A stretch of DNA of 54,923 nucleotides from Candidatus Hydrogenedentota bacterium (GCA_016215105.1 JACRLJ010000105.1:33198-88120); one strand, 5' to 3'. Shown: positions 9,801-18,694, counted from the stretch's first letter. Notes: generated from the sequence alone by a model not told the origin. Made by a program: numbers and translations.

Positions 9801-10434
9801 CGCTTCAACGTACATAAAGATTGCCCGAGCGCCGTTGGCGCTGCAAATTGTGGACGATCTTCTGAAACGAGACAACAAACTGGCCGTTGCCGCTTCCACG
9901 CTCGCCGATGTCTTCATATCGGCGGGCCTTCACGACGACGCCATTAATCTCTGCCAAAAATGTCTTGCGGCATCGCCCAACACGCCCAGCCTTGTGATGA
10001 AGCTTGGCGCGGTCTACGAACAAGCCGGTAAGCGGGATCTTGCCATCACTGAGTACCAGCGGGTGATTCAAATGCAGCCTAAGGATCCATTGGCGCACAA
10101 CAACCTCGCATGGCTACTATCGGAGCAAGGGAAACTCGACGACGCGTTAACTCACGCGCAGCTTGCCAATGACCTCCGGCCAGGCAGCCCATCTATTCAA
10201 GATACTTTGGGCTTGATTCATCTCAAGAAAGGCGACAATGCGAAGGCGCTTCCGCTTCTAGAGGCCTCGGCAAAGGGCGCTCCGCAGAACCCTGAAATTC
10301 TTTTTCACTTAGGAAAGGCATACTCCGAGGCAGGACGCCAAAGTGACGCAAAAACATACTTGAGCAGAGCTCTAGAACTCAACGCAAACTTTCCCAATGC
10401 AAGCGAAGCGAAGAAACTTCTCGACGGCCAATAG
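6817..10434 (+). CDS. Large TPR-repeat lipoprotein, PrsT-like
   Basis: This 1205-residue protein has a lipoprotein signal, with the lipobox LSGC placing the lipidated Cys at residue 26, then uninterrupted tetratricopeptide repeats to the end, of the form A-x-x-x-Y-x-x-A-L-x-L-x-P. The first repeats (ALMESGETKKAILEFRNAIQ, ARYYLGICLL) look like the TPR lipoproteins called PrsT in exosortase/PEP-CTERM EPS loci, though this one is longer than the roughly 900 residues usual there. I chose ATG 6817 because a GGGGGGAGGAG stretch lies about ten bases upstream and the signal peptide begins there; the frame is open much further upstream. It probably acts as a periplasmic scaffold for polysaccharide assembly. 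The sigma-54 signalling cluster next door fits that picture; no exosortase gene is in the window. Confidence 0.85.
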   Translation: MMVYQRHNTLWLFTGALMAAVFLSGCSSPEVRKQKAYDRGRALMESGETKKAILEFRNAIQIEPKFTDARYYLGICLLKEKNPAAALAELERVEGEQPSRVADLKPYKAEASVGAGKFAEGRDLLEDLVKDNPENASYHDLLSRAALGLSRAGKGQAGKDAGDSTEDLLIKASAEAEKALSLDPKLIEPHMTLAQVLVLKRRNPAMPSPITADDKKEIGRLLDAARAITPNDAATKGKISHPRLDFLNGRIWFAEGDFEKARDEFRKVKDAPSAGYFLALCLDKLDDHQHAISQFEQVLEQDPTYEPARRTLFEIYMKEENVAKATVQAEAAVKAALQSPLGYLLRARVCASKADWAGAHDSLDEALRFAPGMVDALLLQADVYRKEGDLDKSKAALDEVVRTQPNIAVGYLARSEVFLFQKNLQGAEGDAKKALELAPKDPLAQVAFARVRIARGDLDGAYGAYEKALEFAPDNSQVRLSLASLCAAKKEYDKGLTLLQAVGEKDALYVLARTRMAEFYDAKGDKTAAADEFAKLLAAHPETVDATSAFVQHLSKSEDLDSMAELAKATIQRDPDTTIGHLMLSEVHAARGLWGPAAEETQAAIKKLLDSARLWYRLGLLQASAGRFDDALAAASRASELRPEFDAATLLAARMLAQTGKGDDALALCAKVLEKKPDDPATNLTKADVQALLGKYSDAESGYRALISSQKTALLPYLRLAALYEKDQQNGGSEKAKKLFDEALAAIPNSAQLFVEYARYWERAKDGVQARQQYARALELAPGDQTIQDALARLAAAAGDFPDAEKRLREHLEKAPGDLSARLNLALVLENEGKVSEATQSLLGFVTASQDPAATGMEVSKLFASMGQYDKIERLAKTMIESDASNWMPHYALGIAYAGQGNAEQAQKEFKEAATLNSKSPLAKHAEGLMCARLNQVDEALAAFEAARQIETRFEPAYTDAALLLIRKGSYDRAEELCRKALEVQPASVKPALILASTYIKIARAPLALQIVDDLLKRDNKLAVAASTLADVFISAGLHDDAINLCQKCLAASPNTPSLVMKLGAVYEQAGKRDLAITEYQRVIQMQPKDPLAHNNLAWLLSEQGKLDDALTHAQLANDLRPGSPSIQDTLGLIHLKKGDNAKALPLLEASAKGAPQNPEILFHLGKAYSEAGRQSDAKTYLSRALELNANFPNASEAKKLLDGQ

Positions 10435-10680
10435 AAATTGACTGTAGGAAGTCTTTACGGTAGCGGCATAGTGCGGGACCGACGATGAATATGCGGAAGT
10501 TGCGGCGCAAGGACGAAGCGCTCGGAGATTCGGTGGAGGAACATATGGCGCCCAAAAAAGGAACTCTTGGGGTGATATGAAGGGCCAGTGGGTTTCGCAC
10601 TGACGGGCGGAGCGCTGACCCGCGCCAAGATTGGACAAGGATAGGGAACGGGCCGCGCACGATTGGTGATAGCGTTGCCT

Positions 10681-12096
10681 TCAGGTCTCAGTATTGAGGT
10701 TGAATTTTGCCACTCGGCGCCGCAACGCGCTGTAGCTGAGCCCGAGAAGGCCTGCCGCCTTTCTCTGATTCCACCTTGCCTTTACTAGAGCCGCCTGAAT
10801 GGCGTCTTTCTCGATGTTTTCCAGGCTCGCAAATTCCTGCGGCTTGGTTTCGTGAGCTTTTCCGCCGGTCCGGCCGGCGAGGGTCTCTTTGATCAGGCCC
10901 ACGTTGTTTGTTAGGACGTACCGTGCGATAACCGCCTCAAGTTCACGCACGTTTCCGGGCCACTCGTAGGTCATCAATTCCGCCAAAATGCTTGCCGGAA
11001 GCGGACTCGGGACTCGGCCGTATTTTTGACCGTAGTAGTGCATAAAGTACTCCGCTAACAACGGAATATCGGCGCTGTGCTCCCGTAACGGTGGCAGGTA
11101 GATCGATACCTGGTTGAGGCGATACAACAAGTCCATGCGGAATTCACCGCGCCGGATCATTTCCTCGAGTGGCGCGTTTGTCGCCCCTACGAACCGGACA
11201 TCCAGACGCAGAGCTTCTCTTCCGCCAACACGCATGAACTGCTTGGTGTCAATTACCTCGAGCAATTTGGATTGCATTGCCGGAGAGATTGAGCCGATCT
11301 CGTCGAGGAACAGCGTGCCACCCGCAGCCAGTTCAAGCCTGCCCGGCTTTTGGCGCTCGGCTCCCGTGAAGGCTCCTTTCTCGTATCCGAATAGCTCGGA
11401 TTCCATAAGCGCATCGGGAACGGCCGGGGCATTAATCTGGACGAAGCTCGCTCGATTTCCGCCATTTGACGCCTCGTGAATCATCCGAGCCGCGATGCTC
11501 TTTCCTGTGCCACTTTCGCCCCGAATTAGTACCGTTAGGTCGGACTGCGCCACCTCGGCGATTCGAGAACGAACGGACTTGATGATCTCTGTCTCCCCTA
11601 TGAGCGCGACACGCGTACCTTGAGGTGAGGATTCGAGTAGTTCGTGTTCCTTCACTCCGCCTCCCGAAACTGAAGGGCTTCGCTCAGAATCCGACTGTGC
11701 AGCTGGCGCATCCACGTGCCCCCGCAACGGGGAGCACAGAGCGCGATCCACGGCGCTGAGAAGTGTGCGTCCCATGTCTTGAGGTTTGCACAGATAGTCG
11801 GAAACCTGAAACCGTACGGCCTCAATTGCCGATTCAGTAGATGGATATCCCGTGAAGATTATGATTTGAATCTCAGGATGATTTTGACGAAGCCGTCCAA
11901 CGAGCGACAGGCCTCCGCCGTCGGGAATGGCCAAGTCAACGACAGCCACATCAATCTTGTTTTCGGTAACGGCGCGAACGGCCATCTCATCGCTTGTCGC
12001 GGTGATAACCGCGTAATCGCCGACTCTGAACAGCGACTCCATGACTCCCAGCAGATCACTGTCATCATCAACCAAGAGTACATTACCTTTGGACAT
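10681..12096 (-). CDS. Sigma-54-dependent response regulator (NtrC family, PrsR-like)
   Basis: The 471 residues contain the three NtrC modules. A receiver domain has its phospho-acceptor at Asp54 (AVVDLAIPDG) and the acidic DDD pocket at residues 10-12. The AAA+ domain has Walker A GESGTGKS at 193-200, the sigma-54 contact loop GAFTGA at 241-246 and Walker B TLFLDEIGS near 265. A Fis-type helix-turn-helix (NQRKAAGLLGLSYSALRRRV) ends the protein. It will activate RpoN promoters when phosphorylated, most likely by the PAS kinase encoded upstream on the same strand. Comparable regulator/kinase pairs (PrsR/PrsK) accompany exosortase-type EPS loci, and a PrsT-like gene is adjacent. The targets are not visible here; I found no convincing -24/-12 element. 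Confidence 0.92.
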   Translation of the reverse strand: MSKGNVLLVDDDSDLLGVMESLFRVGDYAVITATSDEMAVRAVTENKIDVAVVDLAIPDGGGLSLVGRLRQNHPEIQIIIFTGYPSTESAIEAVRFQVSDYLCKPQDMGRTLLSAVDRALCSPLRGHVDAPAAQSDSERSPSVSGGGVKEHELLESSPQGTRVALIGETEIIKSVRSRIAEVAQSDLTVLIRGESGTGKSIAARMIHEASNGGNRASFVQINAPAVPDALMESELFGYEKGAFTGAERQKPGRLELAAGGTLFLDEIGSISPAMQSKLLEVIDTKQFMRVGGREALRLDVRFVGATNAPLEEMIRRGEFRMDLLYRLNQVSIYLPPLREHSADIPLLAEYFMHYYGQKYGRVPSPLPASILAELMTYEWPGNVRELEAVIARYVLTNNVGLIKETLAGRTGGKAHETKPQEFASLENIEKDAIQAALVKARWNQRKAAGLLGLSYSALRRRVAKFNLNTET

Positions 12097-12437
12097 TGTT
12101 CACATTTCCTTGCATTTCGTTGCAAATTAATGATCCCACAGCCAACCACCTACCCGAATCACTCATCACAGCCACTTCGTTAGTGCGCAAGAAGACACCC
12201 GGCGTCGATTGCTATGCCCATCGAAATTACATTCCCCGGTTGCTCCATCATGCTCGACTGGCAATTTCCGCGACTCCACGTTTCTCTCACCGTGCTCCAC
12301 AACGCCCTATCTGTCTAGAGGCGCGGCCAGAAAGCCTCCGCATAGCAAAACTCCGCGCGAGCCAGCGCAGGTATTGAACAACTTACAGACGCTTTCTGGC
12401 CGCGCCGCGTCAAAGAGCCGACTTTCTGGCCGGATTC
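12097..12437. other. Intergenic region with inverted repeats between two regulators
   Basis: This 341 bp stretch upstream of the sigma-54 activator gene carries no convincing ORF. It does hold a perfect 15 bp inverted repeat plus a third partial copy, listed separately, so it is the natural place for a promoter and binding sites controlling the activator. No sigma-70 or sigma-54 promoter stands out by eye. Confidence 0.5.
12321..12433. repeat. Three copies of a CTTTCTGGCC element, two as a perfect inverted repeat
   Basis: GCGCGGCCAGAAAGC at 12321-12335 is the exact reverse complement of GCTTTCTGGCCGCGC at 12391-12405, with 55 bases between. A third copy of the core, ACTTTCTGGCCGG, follows at 12421-12433 in the same orientation as the second. 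The cluster lies upstream of the sigma-54 activator and downstream of the REC-PilZ gene. It could be a set of operator sites for the activator itself, or a degenerate mobile repeat; the sequence does not decide. Confidence 0.7.
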
Positions 12438-13226
12438 CTAGGGATACATTCGCATACGCCACGGCTGACTATGTGTTTCGGCGCCGGGCATAGTACCCGG
12501 AGGAATGAATGGCACAATGTTGTGGTTCATGATCCAATCACAAAATGGCCGCCGCGTCTCATCTGTGAGATAATCAATTTCAATTCCGCAGACGAACTGA
12601 CCGGCCGCTGGGTCAGTCTCGACCCATCGAATGGTGCCCGTGCCGTCAATTTCGTCCAGTCCTGTCGCTTCGCACTTTGCCCGAAACGCCAGGCATGACC
12701 CCACGCGCGGTTGCCGGCCCGCGACGTTAACGGACAAGCCGCCCCGGCCAAGGTCCACAGCGTTTACCAAAGAGGCCACCGAGGTATCAAGAAGTCGGTT
12801 CCTTGCGTGCAGGCCTGTCGGTGGTTCTTCTAGCCGATTCCAGCGCGCCATCGGTGGTAACAACAATCGTCTCGCCGTCTCCAACAAATCGCTTAGCCTG
12901 CACGGTTTTTGAAACAGGGCCTCCGCGCCGAGTGAATACGCAACCCGTGGTAGTATGTCTTCCACTCCCGAGACAAGCATGACTGGCGGAAGATGGAGGT
13001 TCACCTTTTTGATGTGAGTAAGCAACTCAATTCCGTCGCCGTCATTCATCCGTATATCGGTTATCACGAGGTCCGTTGATCCGCTATCGAAGCATGCGCG
13101 CGCTTCCTTACCGCTAGAAGCTTTGTGGGTGCGGCAACCACAACGTTCAAACTCGAATTCGACGAGTTCAAGGAAATCGGACTCATCATCGACAAGGAGG
13201 ACCGAAGCGTCCTCGAGGGCCGTCAT
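12438..13226 (-). CDS. Response regulator with C-terminal PilZ-like domain
   Basis: The product is 262 residues. The receiver domain has the acidic pair at residues 13-14 and phospho-acceptor Asp57 (LVITDIRMNDGDG), with a conserved Lys in FQKPCR. The second half has NAVDLGRGGLSVNV and a beta-rich FRAKCEATG to FVCGIEIDYL pattern that resembles PilZ, the c-di-GMP binding fold; the first Arg-rich PilZ signature is weak, so ligand binding is uncertain. I chose ATG 13226 over an in-frame TTG at 13235 because the ATG forms an ATGA overlap with the kinase stop and has GAGGG nine bases upstream. The pair is therefore translationally coupled, and the kinase is the likely phosphodonor. Confidence 0.8.
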   Translation of the reverse strand: MTALEDASVLLVDDESDFLELVEFEFERCGCRTHKASSGKEARACFDSGSTDLVITDIRMNDGDGIELLTHIKKVNLHLPPVMLVSGVEDILPRVAYSLGAEALFQKPCRLSDLLETARRLLLPPMARWNRLEEPPTGLHARNRLLDTSVASLVNAVDLGRGGLSVNVAGRQPRVGSCLAFRAKCEATGLDEIDGTGTIRWVETDPAAGQFVCGIEIDYLTDETRRPFCDWIMNHNIVPFIPPGTMPGAETHSQPWRMRMYP

Positions 13227-15349
13227 GTCAGGCAACCCTCTGAGTTGGCTTGAGTAGTTGGGATGCGAATTACGAAGGAGGTGTTGGGGTTTTGCTCATC
13301 GACGAGAATCTGCCCTCCGCATTCCTCCAGCATGCTCTTGGATATGCTCAGACCCAACCCCATGCCTTTTCCGGCAGGTTTCGTCGTAAAGAATGGATTG
13401 AACATCTTCTCCACGCATTCTGCGGGCAACCGCGTCCCCGCGTCGGTCACCATTATCTCGACCATTCCGGCTACCTCTACTACAGATATCTTCACCCATT
13501 TTTCCGGCAGATCCGCGACGGCGTCGTGGGCGTTGCTGAGGACATTGACAAGAACTTGCGAAACCTGGTGGGGACGCGCTTCGACACATATCTGCGGCGA
13601 AATTGCGGGGACTATCATCTTGACACCGTGCGCCTTGAAGCGGGCAGTACATAAGGTCAGGCTGTCTTCAATAATCTTCTTTATCGATACTTTCTCGAAT
13701 GGATCCCGCGAACCCTCTCTGGCAAACGTGCGCAGTGCGCGCACGATGTTTGCGATCCGATCCACGTTGCGGATTATCTTGGCCGATAGATCCACTATAT
13801 GCGCCTTGTCGGGTTGGCTGGCGCCTAACGCGCCGTCCAACTGCTGCGCGGCGCCGGAAATTGTCGCAAGCGGATTGTTGATCTCGTGCGCAATGCCGCT
13901 GGCCATCACTCCCAGCGACGCCATTCTGGATGACGCCACGAGTTTGACCTGTTGCTCTTCCAGCAGGGCTTCTGCCTGTTTCCGGTCCGTTATATCCGTG
14001 AGCATCTGAAGGGCGCCCGCGTATTGTCCGTCTTCATCGAATAGCGGACTCGCGCTCACGATGACCCAGACCGGTTCTCCATCCTTGCGGCGCAGCTTGA
14101 GATCGTACTGTTCCATCACGCCCTGGCCGACGCGCCGCAGGGACTCCGTCGCTCGCGGCATCCAATCACGATCAACGAGGGTATCGAGAGGTCTCTGGGG
14201 CATCTCGTCGGCCGCGTATCCCAACAACTCAGCAAGACGACGATTCACGAAGACGGTGAGACCGGTGGAGTCTACAATCCATACGCCCTCAAACGCCGTC
14301 TCGACGATCATCCGGTAACGCTCTTCACTTTTCTGAAGTAATGAGGCGGCCTGATTGCGCTCCAAGATTTCGAGATGCAACGCCCGGTTCAAGTCCTCGA
14401 GTTCTTTTGTGCGCTTATCGACCTCTTTCTCCAACACCTCCCTGACCTCTTCCAGGGCGTGTTGGACACGCTTGCGGGTCGTGATGTCCCGCACGATTGC
14501 CCACATCGCTTCGGCATTGCCTCCGGCGTCGCGCTGCAGGAAAGTGTGAAGTTCAACGGAGACAACGCCCCCCCCTTTCCGAAAGTATTCCTTTTCGTAT
14601 ACGTCAGAATATCCGCGCGACAAGACTTGGTCGCGCACAATCTCGGCCTCGATTGGATGCCAATTGGCGGGTGTGAGGTCTTGATTTGTAAGCCGGGCCA
14701 GTTCTTCTTCGGAATAGCCCAGCATCGCACGGTATGGACGATTCGTCTCAATGATGTGGCCCGCCATATCCATACAGACATAGCCGTCCGTCATCCCCTT
14801 ATGCAGGCGACGGTGCTTTTCCTCGCTCTCGTAGAGCGCCAATTCGGATCTCTTGCAGTCGGTTATATCACTAACGATACCGTCCAGCCGGCGGATGCCT
14901 CTTTCCGACTCCGAGACCGTGATTATTTCGCGCACCCATCGCAGCGTGGCATCAGGCGCTACGATTCGATACTCGCCCCGCACGCAGTCAACCTTCTCCT
15001 CGATTGCGCGGGCCATGGCGCGTTCGAGTTTCTCTCTATCCTCCGGGTGTACCCGGGCAGGCCAGCCGCGCGGCGATGCCGGATGGGCTGCGGCGGCCGG
15101 TTCACACGCCCAGGGGTCTGATAGTGAAGAGCACCGGTACCGAAGCTGTCCATTTTTCTCGACGTCTGCGCTCCACAGGTAGGTGGAAACTGATTCGAGA
15201 ACCCTATTGATTTCCCGATTGGCTTCGCGGACCTCGTGCTCGGCGTTCTTTTTCTCAATGACGGCCGCCCGCAGTTTTTCGTTTTGACGCTGCAATTCGT
15301 TCACTCGAATGCGCAATTCTTCTTCGGTCAAGTCGTCGCTGGTTGTCAT
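13223..15349 (-). CDS. Multi-PAS sensor histidine kinase (PrsK-like context)
   Basis: From ATG 15349 the protein has 708 residues. It begins with a short coiled coil (EEELRIRVNELQRQNEKL), followed by three PAS/PAC units ending in DGIVSDITDCKR, WAIVRDITTRKR and LQMLTDITDRKQ. A coiled coil (EEVREVLEKEVDKRTKELED) sits between the second and third. The phospho-acceptor His lies in GIAHEINNPLATI near residue 486, and the ATPase domain has VLVNVLSNAHDAV, a G1 box VTDAGTRLP that departs from the common DNGxGI, and KGMGLGLSISKSM. No membrane segment is visible, so it is probably cytosolic. An upstream extension to 15526 is open but unlike protein. It is coupled to the REC-PilZ gene and lies upstream of the sigma-54 activator. 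Confidence 0.9.
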   Translation of the reverse strand: MTTSDDLTEEELRIRVNELQRQNEKLRAAVIEKKNAEHEVREANREINRVLESVSTYLWSADVEKNGQLRYRCSSLSDPWACEPAAAAHPASPRGWPARVHPEDREKLERAMARAIEEKVDCVRGEYRIVAPDATLRWVREIITVSESERGIRRLDGIVSDITDCKRSELALYESEEKHRRLHKGMTDGYVCMDMAGHIIETNRPYRAMLGYSEEELARLTNQDLTPANWHPIEAEIVRDQVLSRGYSDVYEKEYFRKGGGVVSVELHTFLQRDAGGNAEAMWAIVRDITTRKRVQHALEEVREVLEKEVDKRTKELEDLNRALHLEILERNQAASLLQKSEERYRMIVETAFEGVWIVDSTGLTVFVNRRLAELLGYAADEMPQRPLDTLVDRDWMPRATESLRRVGQGVMEQYDLKLRRKDGEPVWVIVSASPLFDEDGQYAGALQMLTDITDRKQAEALLEEQQVKLVASSRMASLGVMASGIAHEINNPLATISGAAQQLDGALGASQPDKAHIVDLSAKIIRNVDRIANIVRALRTFAREGSRDPFEKVSIKKIIEDSLTLCTARFKAHGVKMIVPAISPQICVEARPHQVSQVLVNVLSNAHDAVADLPEKWVKISVVEVAGMVEIMVTDAGTRLPAECVEKMFNPFFTTKPAGKGMGLGLSISKSMLEECGGQILVDEQNPNTSFVIRIPTTQANSEGCLT

Positions 15350-16136
15350 TGGCGCCCCATAGAGCTTCGTCGCCGAGGGTACACTCGGCAGACACGCGGA
15401 CTCCCCGCAGGAAGACGAAAACCCTCCACTTCCCCTGACCACATGCGACATTCCACTTCCTCTAGTGCCCACCTGGTACCCCTCGGGCAAATAGCTACTC
15501 CAGCGCGTCTCTTCGCCGCTTCTCAACGAAACGGACCATTATTAGTGAGTAAAGTGCTGTTTTGTTGGCGAAAATCCTGTTCTCACGGTGTTGGGGCATC
15601 TACGACGTGGAGAAGTCTCCCCGGTTCTCGTTCAATATCCATCATTACAATCGTTGAACTGTCATGCCAAAATAGCAGCGTACCCTCCCTTTTATAGCAA
15701 GTAGCCTGCCATCGAACTCCCGGGAGATCGGACGGAACATAGGTTGTTATTTTTCAATACGTTACGACATATGAGAAAGTCAATTCTCCCGGGGCGTAAT
15801 TCGCTGGACCGAGGATAGTGACTAACATTTGGACAGTAGTGTGCAATATTTGTACAGATTAGACATTCCTTTCCAGCCTTGGGTGAGAGCTCTGAGGCCT
15901 GCCCATCGATGACGTAGGAGCCACCAAAACTCTGGCTGCCTGTTCCGTTTTCCTTCTGCCGATCAGGTACTTACAGTGACTGTTTCACTCCTGCCGTCGA
16001 GCAACGAAACACCCGGCGGTGACAATTGCGGAAATGCGACGACCTGGAGACTGTACTTGACAAGATCCCCTGCTTTTCCGGTACCGTGGGCGATGTAACG
16101 GGGTAACGACTTACTAACGATAGAAGGGTAGGCAAT
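15350..16136. other. Divergent intergenic region without a recognised gene
   Basis: Almost 790 bases separate the minus-strand kinase from the plus-strand DUF4838 gene. Short frames here have no recognisable content. A GG-N10-GC pattern at about 15830-15845 has the spacing of a sigma-54 promoter but matches the consensus poorly. The promoters of both divergent genes should lie here. Confidence 0.4.
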
Positions 16137-18635
16137 ATGAAGTTCCTGCTAGGGATATCCGTTTTTGTGCTTGGGACCGGAAGCGCAATCGCTGGGACAA
16201 TTCCACTGGAGAAGATGACGAAGTGGTCCATCGTCATCGCCCAAGACGCCATTTCGAGCGAGCGTTTTGCCGCGGAGGAGTTTCAGACGCTGTTTCAGAA
16301 GATGACTGGAATTAGCCTGCCGATTGTGGACAAACAACCTGGCAAGTCGCATAACATTGTTATTGGTCCCGGCGCGGCGACAACGGCCGGTAAACTTCGA
16401 TTTGACGCTTCAACACTGGGTGAGGAGGCCTTGCGCATCCGGATTTCCAGGGATACCATCGTCATCGCCGGGGGGCGGCCGCGGGGTACCTTGTATGGTG
16501 TGTATGAATTCTTCGAGCGCTATTGCGGCGCACGCTTTCTCACGTGCGACCAAGTCTATTTTCCGGACGCCGCTCATCGTGCGCCACTCGAGGAAACTGA
16601 TTTTACTTACAATCCGCCGTTCTCGTTCCGGTGGAGCTACTACAAAGAGAATTCTGACCGGCAGGATTTCGCGGCGCGCTTGCGAGTGAATACCGTCGTG
16701 AAGGAGGAAAGACTCGGGGGATCGACGCGGCAAACGCTAATTGGGCACAGTTACGCGAAATGGATCACGCCGGAGAAATACGGGAAGACGCATCCGGAGT
16801 ACTTCGCGCTAGTTGACGGGGAGCGCAAGTGTAACGTTCCGGCGGGAGCGACCGAACCCTGCGTGACCAATCCCGAAGTCATTGACATCATTGCGGACAA
16901 CGTCCTGGCCGAAATCGCCGCGAACTCGACCATGGAGAATATCGCGGTCAGTCAGAACGACAACGACGCGTATTGCCATTGCCCGCAGTGTGAAGCTATC
17001 AACCAACGCGAAGGCACGCCCATGGGAGCGAATCTGGCGCTGGTGAATGCGGTGGCGGAACGCGTCGAGAAGAAACATCCGAACGTGAAAATCGGCACGC
17101 TGGCCTACTGGTATACGCGCAAGGCGCCGAAAACGATTGCGCCGCGTAAGAACGTCCAGATCCAGTTGTGCAGTATCGAGTGTTGCGAGCTTCATTCCAT
17201 TGATGACCCGGCGTGCGCCAAGAACCAGGAGTTCTGCGCGGATATGCGGGCCTGGAAAGCCATCAGCGACAACGTCTGGGTGTGGAACTACAACACGAAC
17301 TTCTCGTACTACGATTTGCCATTTCCCAATCTTCAGGTAATTGGCCCCAATATTCGCTTCTTCCAGGCGAACAACGCCAAGGGCGTGTTCATGCAGGCCA
17401 ATGGTAACGGCAACGCCGGCGAGATGTGCGACCTTCGGAACTACGTGATGGCGCGTTGTCTATGGGATCCGGCGCTGGATAGCTGGGCGCTGACGGAAGA
17501 GTTTTGCGAGTTGCACTATCAGGAGGCTGCGCCCATTATTCTGGAATACCTCAAACTCATTCGTGATAACGCCGAGGCAAAGCACGCGCATCCTAACTGC
17601 GGCGCGGCGCCAATCGAACTCGGATTGACACCCGAAATTGCGCGAAAGGCCGTTGATTCGTTTGTGAAAGCGCGCGCTGCGGCAAAGAACGACACCGTGC
17701 GCGCGCGGGTAGAGAAGGCGTCGATACCGGCGTATCGCGCGCTGATTCTCGTGAACGGGTATCCGTGGAAGGTCGAAAACGGGACTTGCCGGCGTGACTT
17801 GCCGGAGGAGTATAAGAATCTTGTCTCGACCTATATCGCGTTGTGCAAGAAGTACAACATGTCCATGGTGTCGGAGCAGTTGCCGTCGTCGGACTACTTT
17901 GAGCGGCTTCAGAAAATGGAGGCGATGCCGGTAAGCCGCATTGAAAACAGTGTCTGGCGTCTCACGGTCTTGCCGGAACAGAACGGCAAGCTGATCGAGA
18001 TGTTCCATAAGCCGACGGGGAAGTATCTGCTGCCGGCCATCACGCGCGACAACGTGTTGCAGGGCGCGCTCGACGAAGTCGGACAGAAGGGATTCGCGAG
18101 CACCGCGTTCACGCCGTTCCGGGCGGAAACGACGAGCGACTCCATTCACCTGACGCGCACGCTTGACGATAGCTCGACCGTCGAACGACGCATCACGTTA
18201 AGCAAGGCGCATCCGGACAGGATAGAGTTTGAGTCGCGGGTCACGCATCGCGGCGCAACGCCCGCCGCGTACCAATTCCGTGCGCGACCGGAATTTGATG
18301 CGTTCACCGCTTCGACCGACCCGGATCTTCTGGGCGTTTACGTTAAGGGCGCTACGTGGCAACGCATCAATCGTGATTGGAACGGCAACAACGGGCCTGA
18401 TAAAGCCGCGATGTTGGCCGCGAAAGGCGGAGGCATCGCCTACTTCAATCGGGACGCTAAGGCGGGCGTGCGCATCAGCTACAGCGTGGACAGTGTGAAG
18501 TATCCGCAATTGTGGTGGCGCCCCCAATACGAACAGGTGAACCTGGAACTGTTCTCGATGGAACGCGAACTGAAGACGGGCGAATCGCTCGGCTTGGCCT
18601 ATCGGTTTCAGTTCCTGAGCGAACCCCCGAAGTAG
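16137..18635 (+). CDS. Secreted DUF4838 protein (first of two)
   Basis: This 832-residue protein starts with a Sec signal peptide (basic MK, hydrophobic core, end near AIAG at residue 20). A small domain follows with SERFAAEEFQTLFQKMTG and GGRPRGTLYGVYEFFER, the fold that precedes the barrel in GH67/GH20-like enzymes. The DUF4838 barrel then has NPPFSFRWSYYKE, SQNDNDAYCHCPQCEAINQR with its Cys cluster, and WVWNYNTNFSYYDLPFPNL. The C-terminal 200 residues are beta-rich, resembling a carbohydrate-processing accessory domain. DUF4838 proteins are thought to act on plant or algal polysaccharides, but no reaction is established. AGAAGGG precedes the ATG. A paralogue lies at 24969 and a sugar kinase/isomerase operon lies between. 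Confidence 0.85.
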   Translation: MKFLLGISVFVLGTGSAIAGTIPLEKMTKWSIVIAQDAISSERFAAEEFQTLFQKMTGISLPIVDKQPGKSHNIVIGPGAATTAGKLRFDASTLGEEALRIRISRDTIVIAGGRPRGTLYGVYEFFERYCGARFLTCDQVYFPDAAHRAPLEETDFTYNPPFSFRWSYYKENSDRQDFAARLRVNTVVKEERLGGSTRQTLIGHSYAKWITPEKYGKTHPEYFALVDGERKCNVPAGATEPCVTNPEVIDIIADNVLAEIAANSTMENIAVSQNDNDAYCHCPQCEAINQREGTPMGANLALVNAVAERVEKKHPNVKIGTLAYWYTRKAPKTIAPRKNVQIQLCSIECCELHSIDDPACAKNQEFCADMRAWKAISDNVWVWNYNTNFSYYDLPFPNLQVIGPNIRFFQANNAKGVFMQANGNGNAGEMCDLRNYVMARCLWDPALDSWALTEEFCELHYQEAAPIILEYLKLIRDNAEAKHAHPNCGAAPIELGLTPEIARKAVDSFVKARAAAKNDTVRARVEKASIPAYRALILVNGYPWKVENGTCRRDLPEEYKNLVSTYIALCKKYNMSMVSEQLPSSDYFERLQKMEAMPVSRIENSVWRLTVLPEQNGKLIEMFHKPTGKYLLPAITRDNVLQGALDEVGQKGFASTAFTPFRAETTSDSIHLTRTLDDSSTVERRITLSKAHPDRIEFESRVTHRGATPAAYQFRARPEFDAFTASTDPDLLGVYVKGATWQRINRDWNGNNGPDKAAMLAAKGGGIAYFNRDAKAGVRISYSVDSVKYPQLWWRPQYEQVNLELFSMERELKTGESLGLAYRFQFLSEPPK

Positions 18636-18655
18636 CAGAAGACGCACTCGGCTTG

Positions 18656-18694
18656 GCTCCGCGCGCGCCAACTTCGGCGATGCGCGGAGCTTCT
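18656..18694. terminator. Bidirectional terminator hairpin
   Basis: GCTCCGCGC at 18656-18664 pairs perfectly with GCGCGGAGC at 18682-18690 across a 17-base loop, and T-rich sequence follows on the plus strand. It lies between the ends of two convergent genes and its last bases touch the amidohydrolase stop codon, so it can serve the DUF4838 transcript and perhaps the opposing operon. Confidence 0.7.

Noticed and set aside
15350-15526. N-terminal extension of the histidine kinase
   Set aside because: The first 59 residues are Gly/Ser-rich with no domain; ATG 15349 begins the conserved coiled coil.
15830-15845. Possible sigma-54 promoter (GG-N10-GC)
   Set aside because: Only the GG/GC spacing fits; most other consensus positions do not, and no gene starts within the expected distance.
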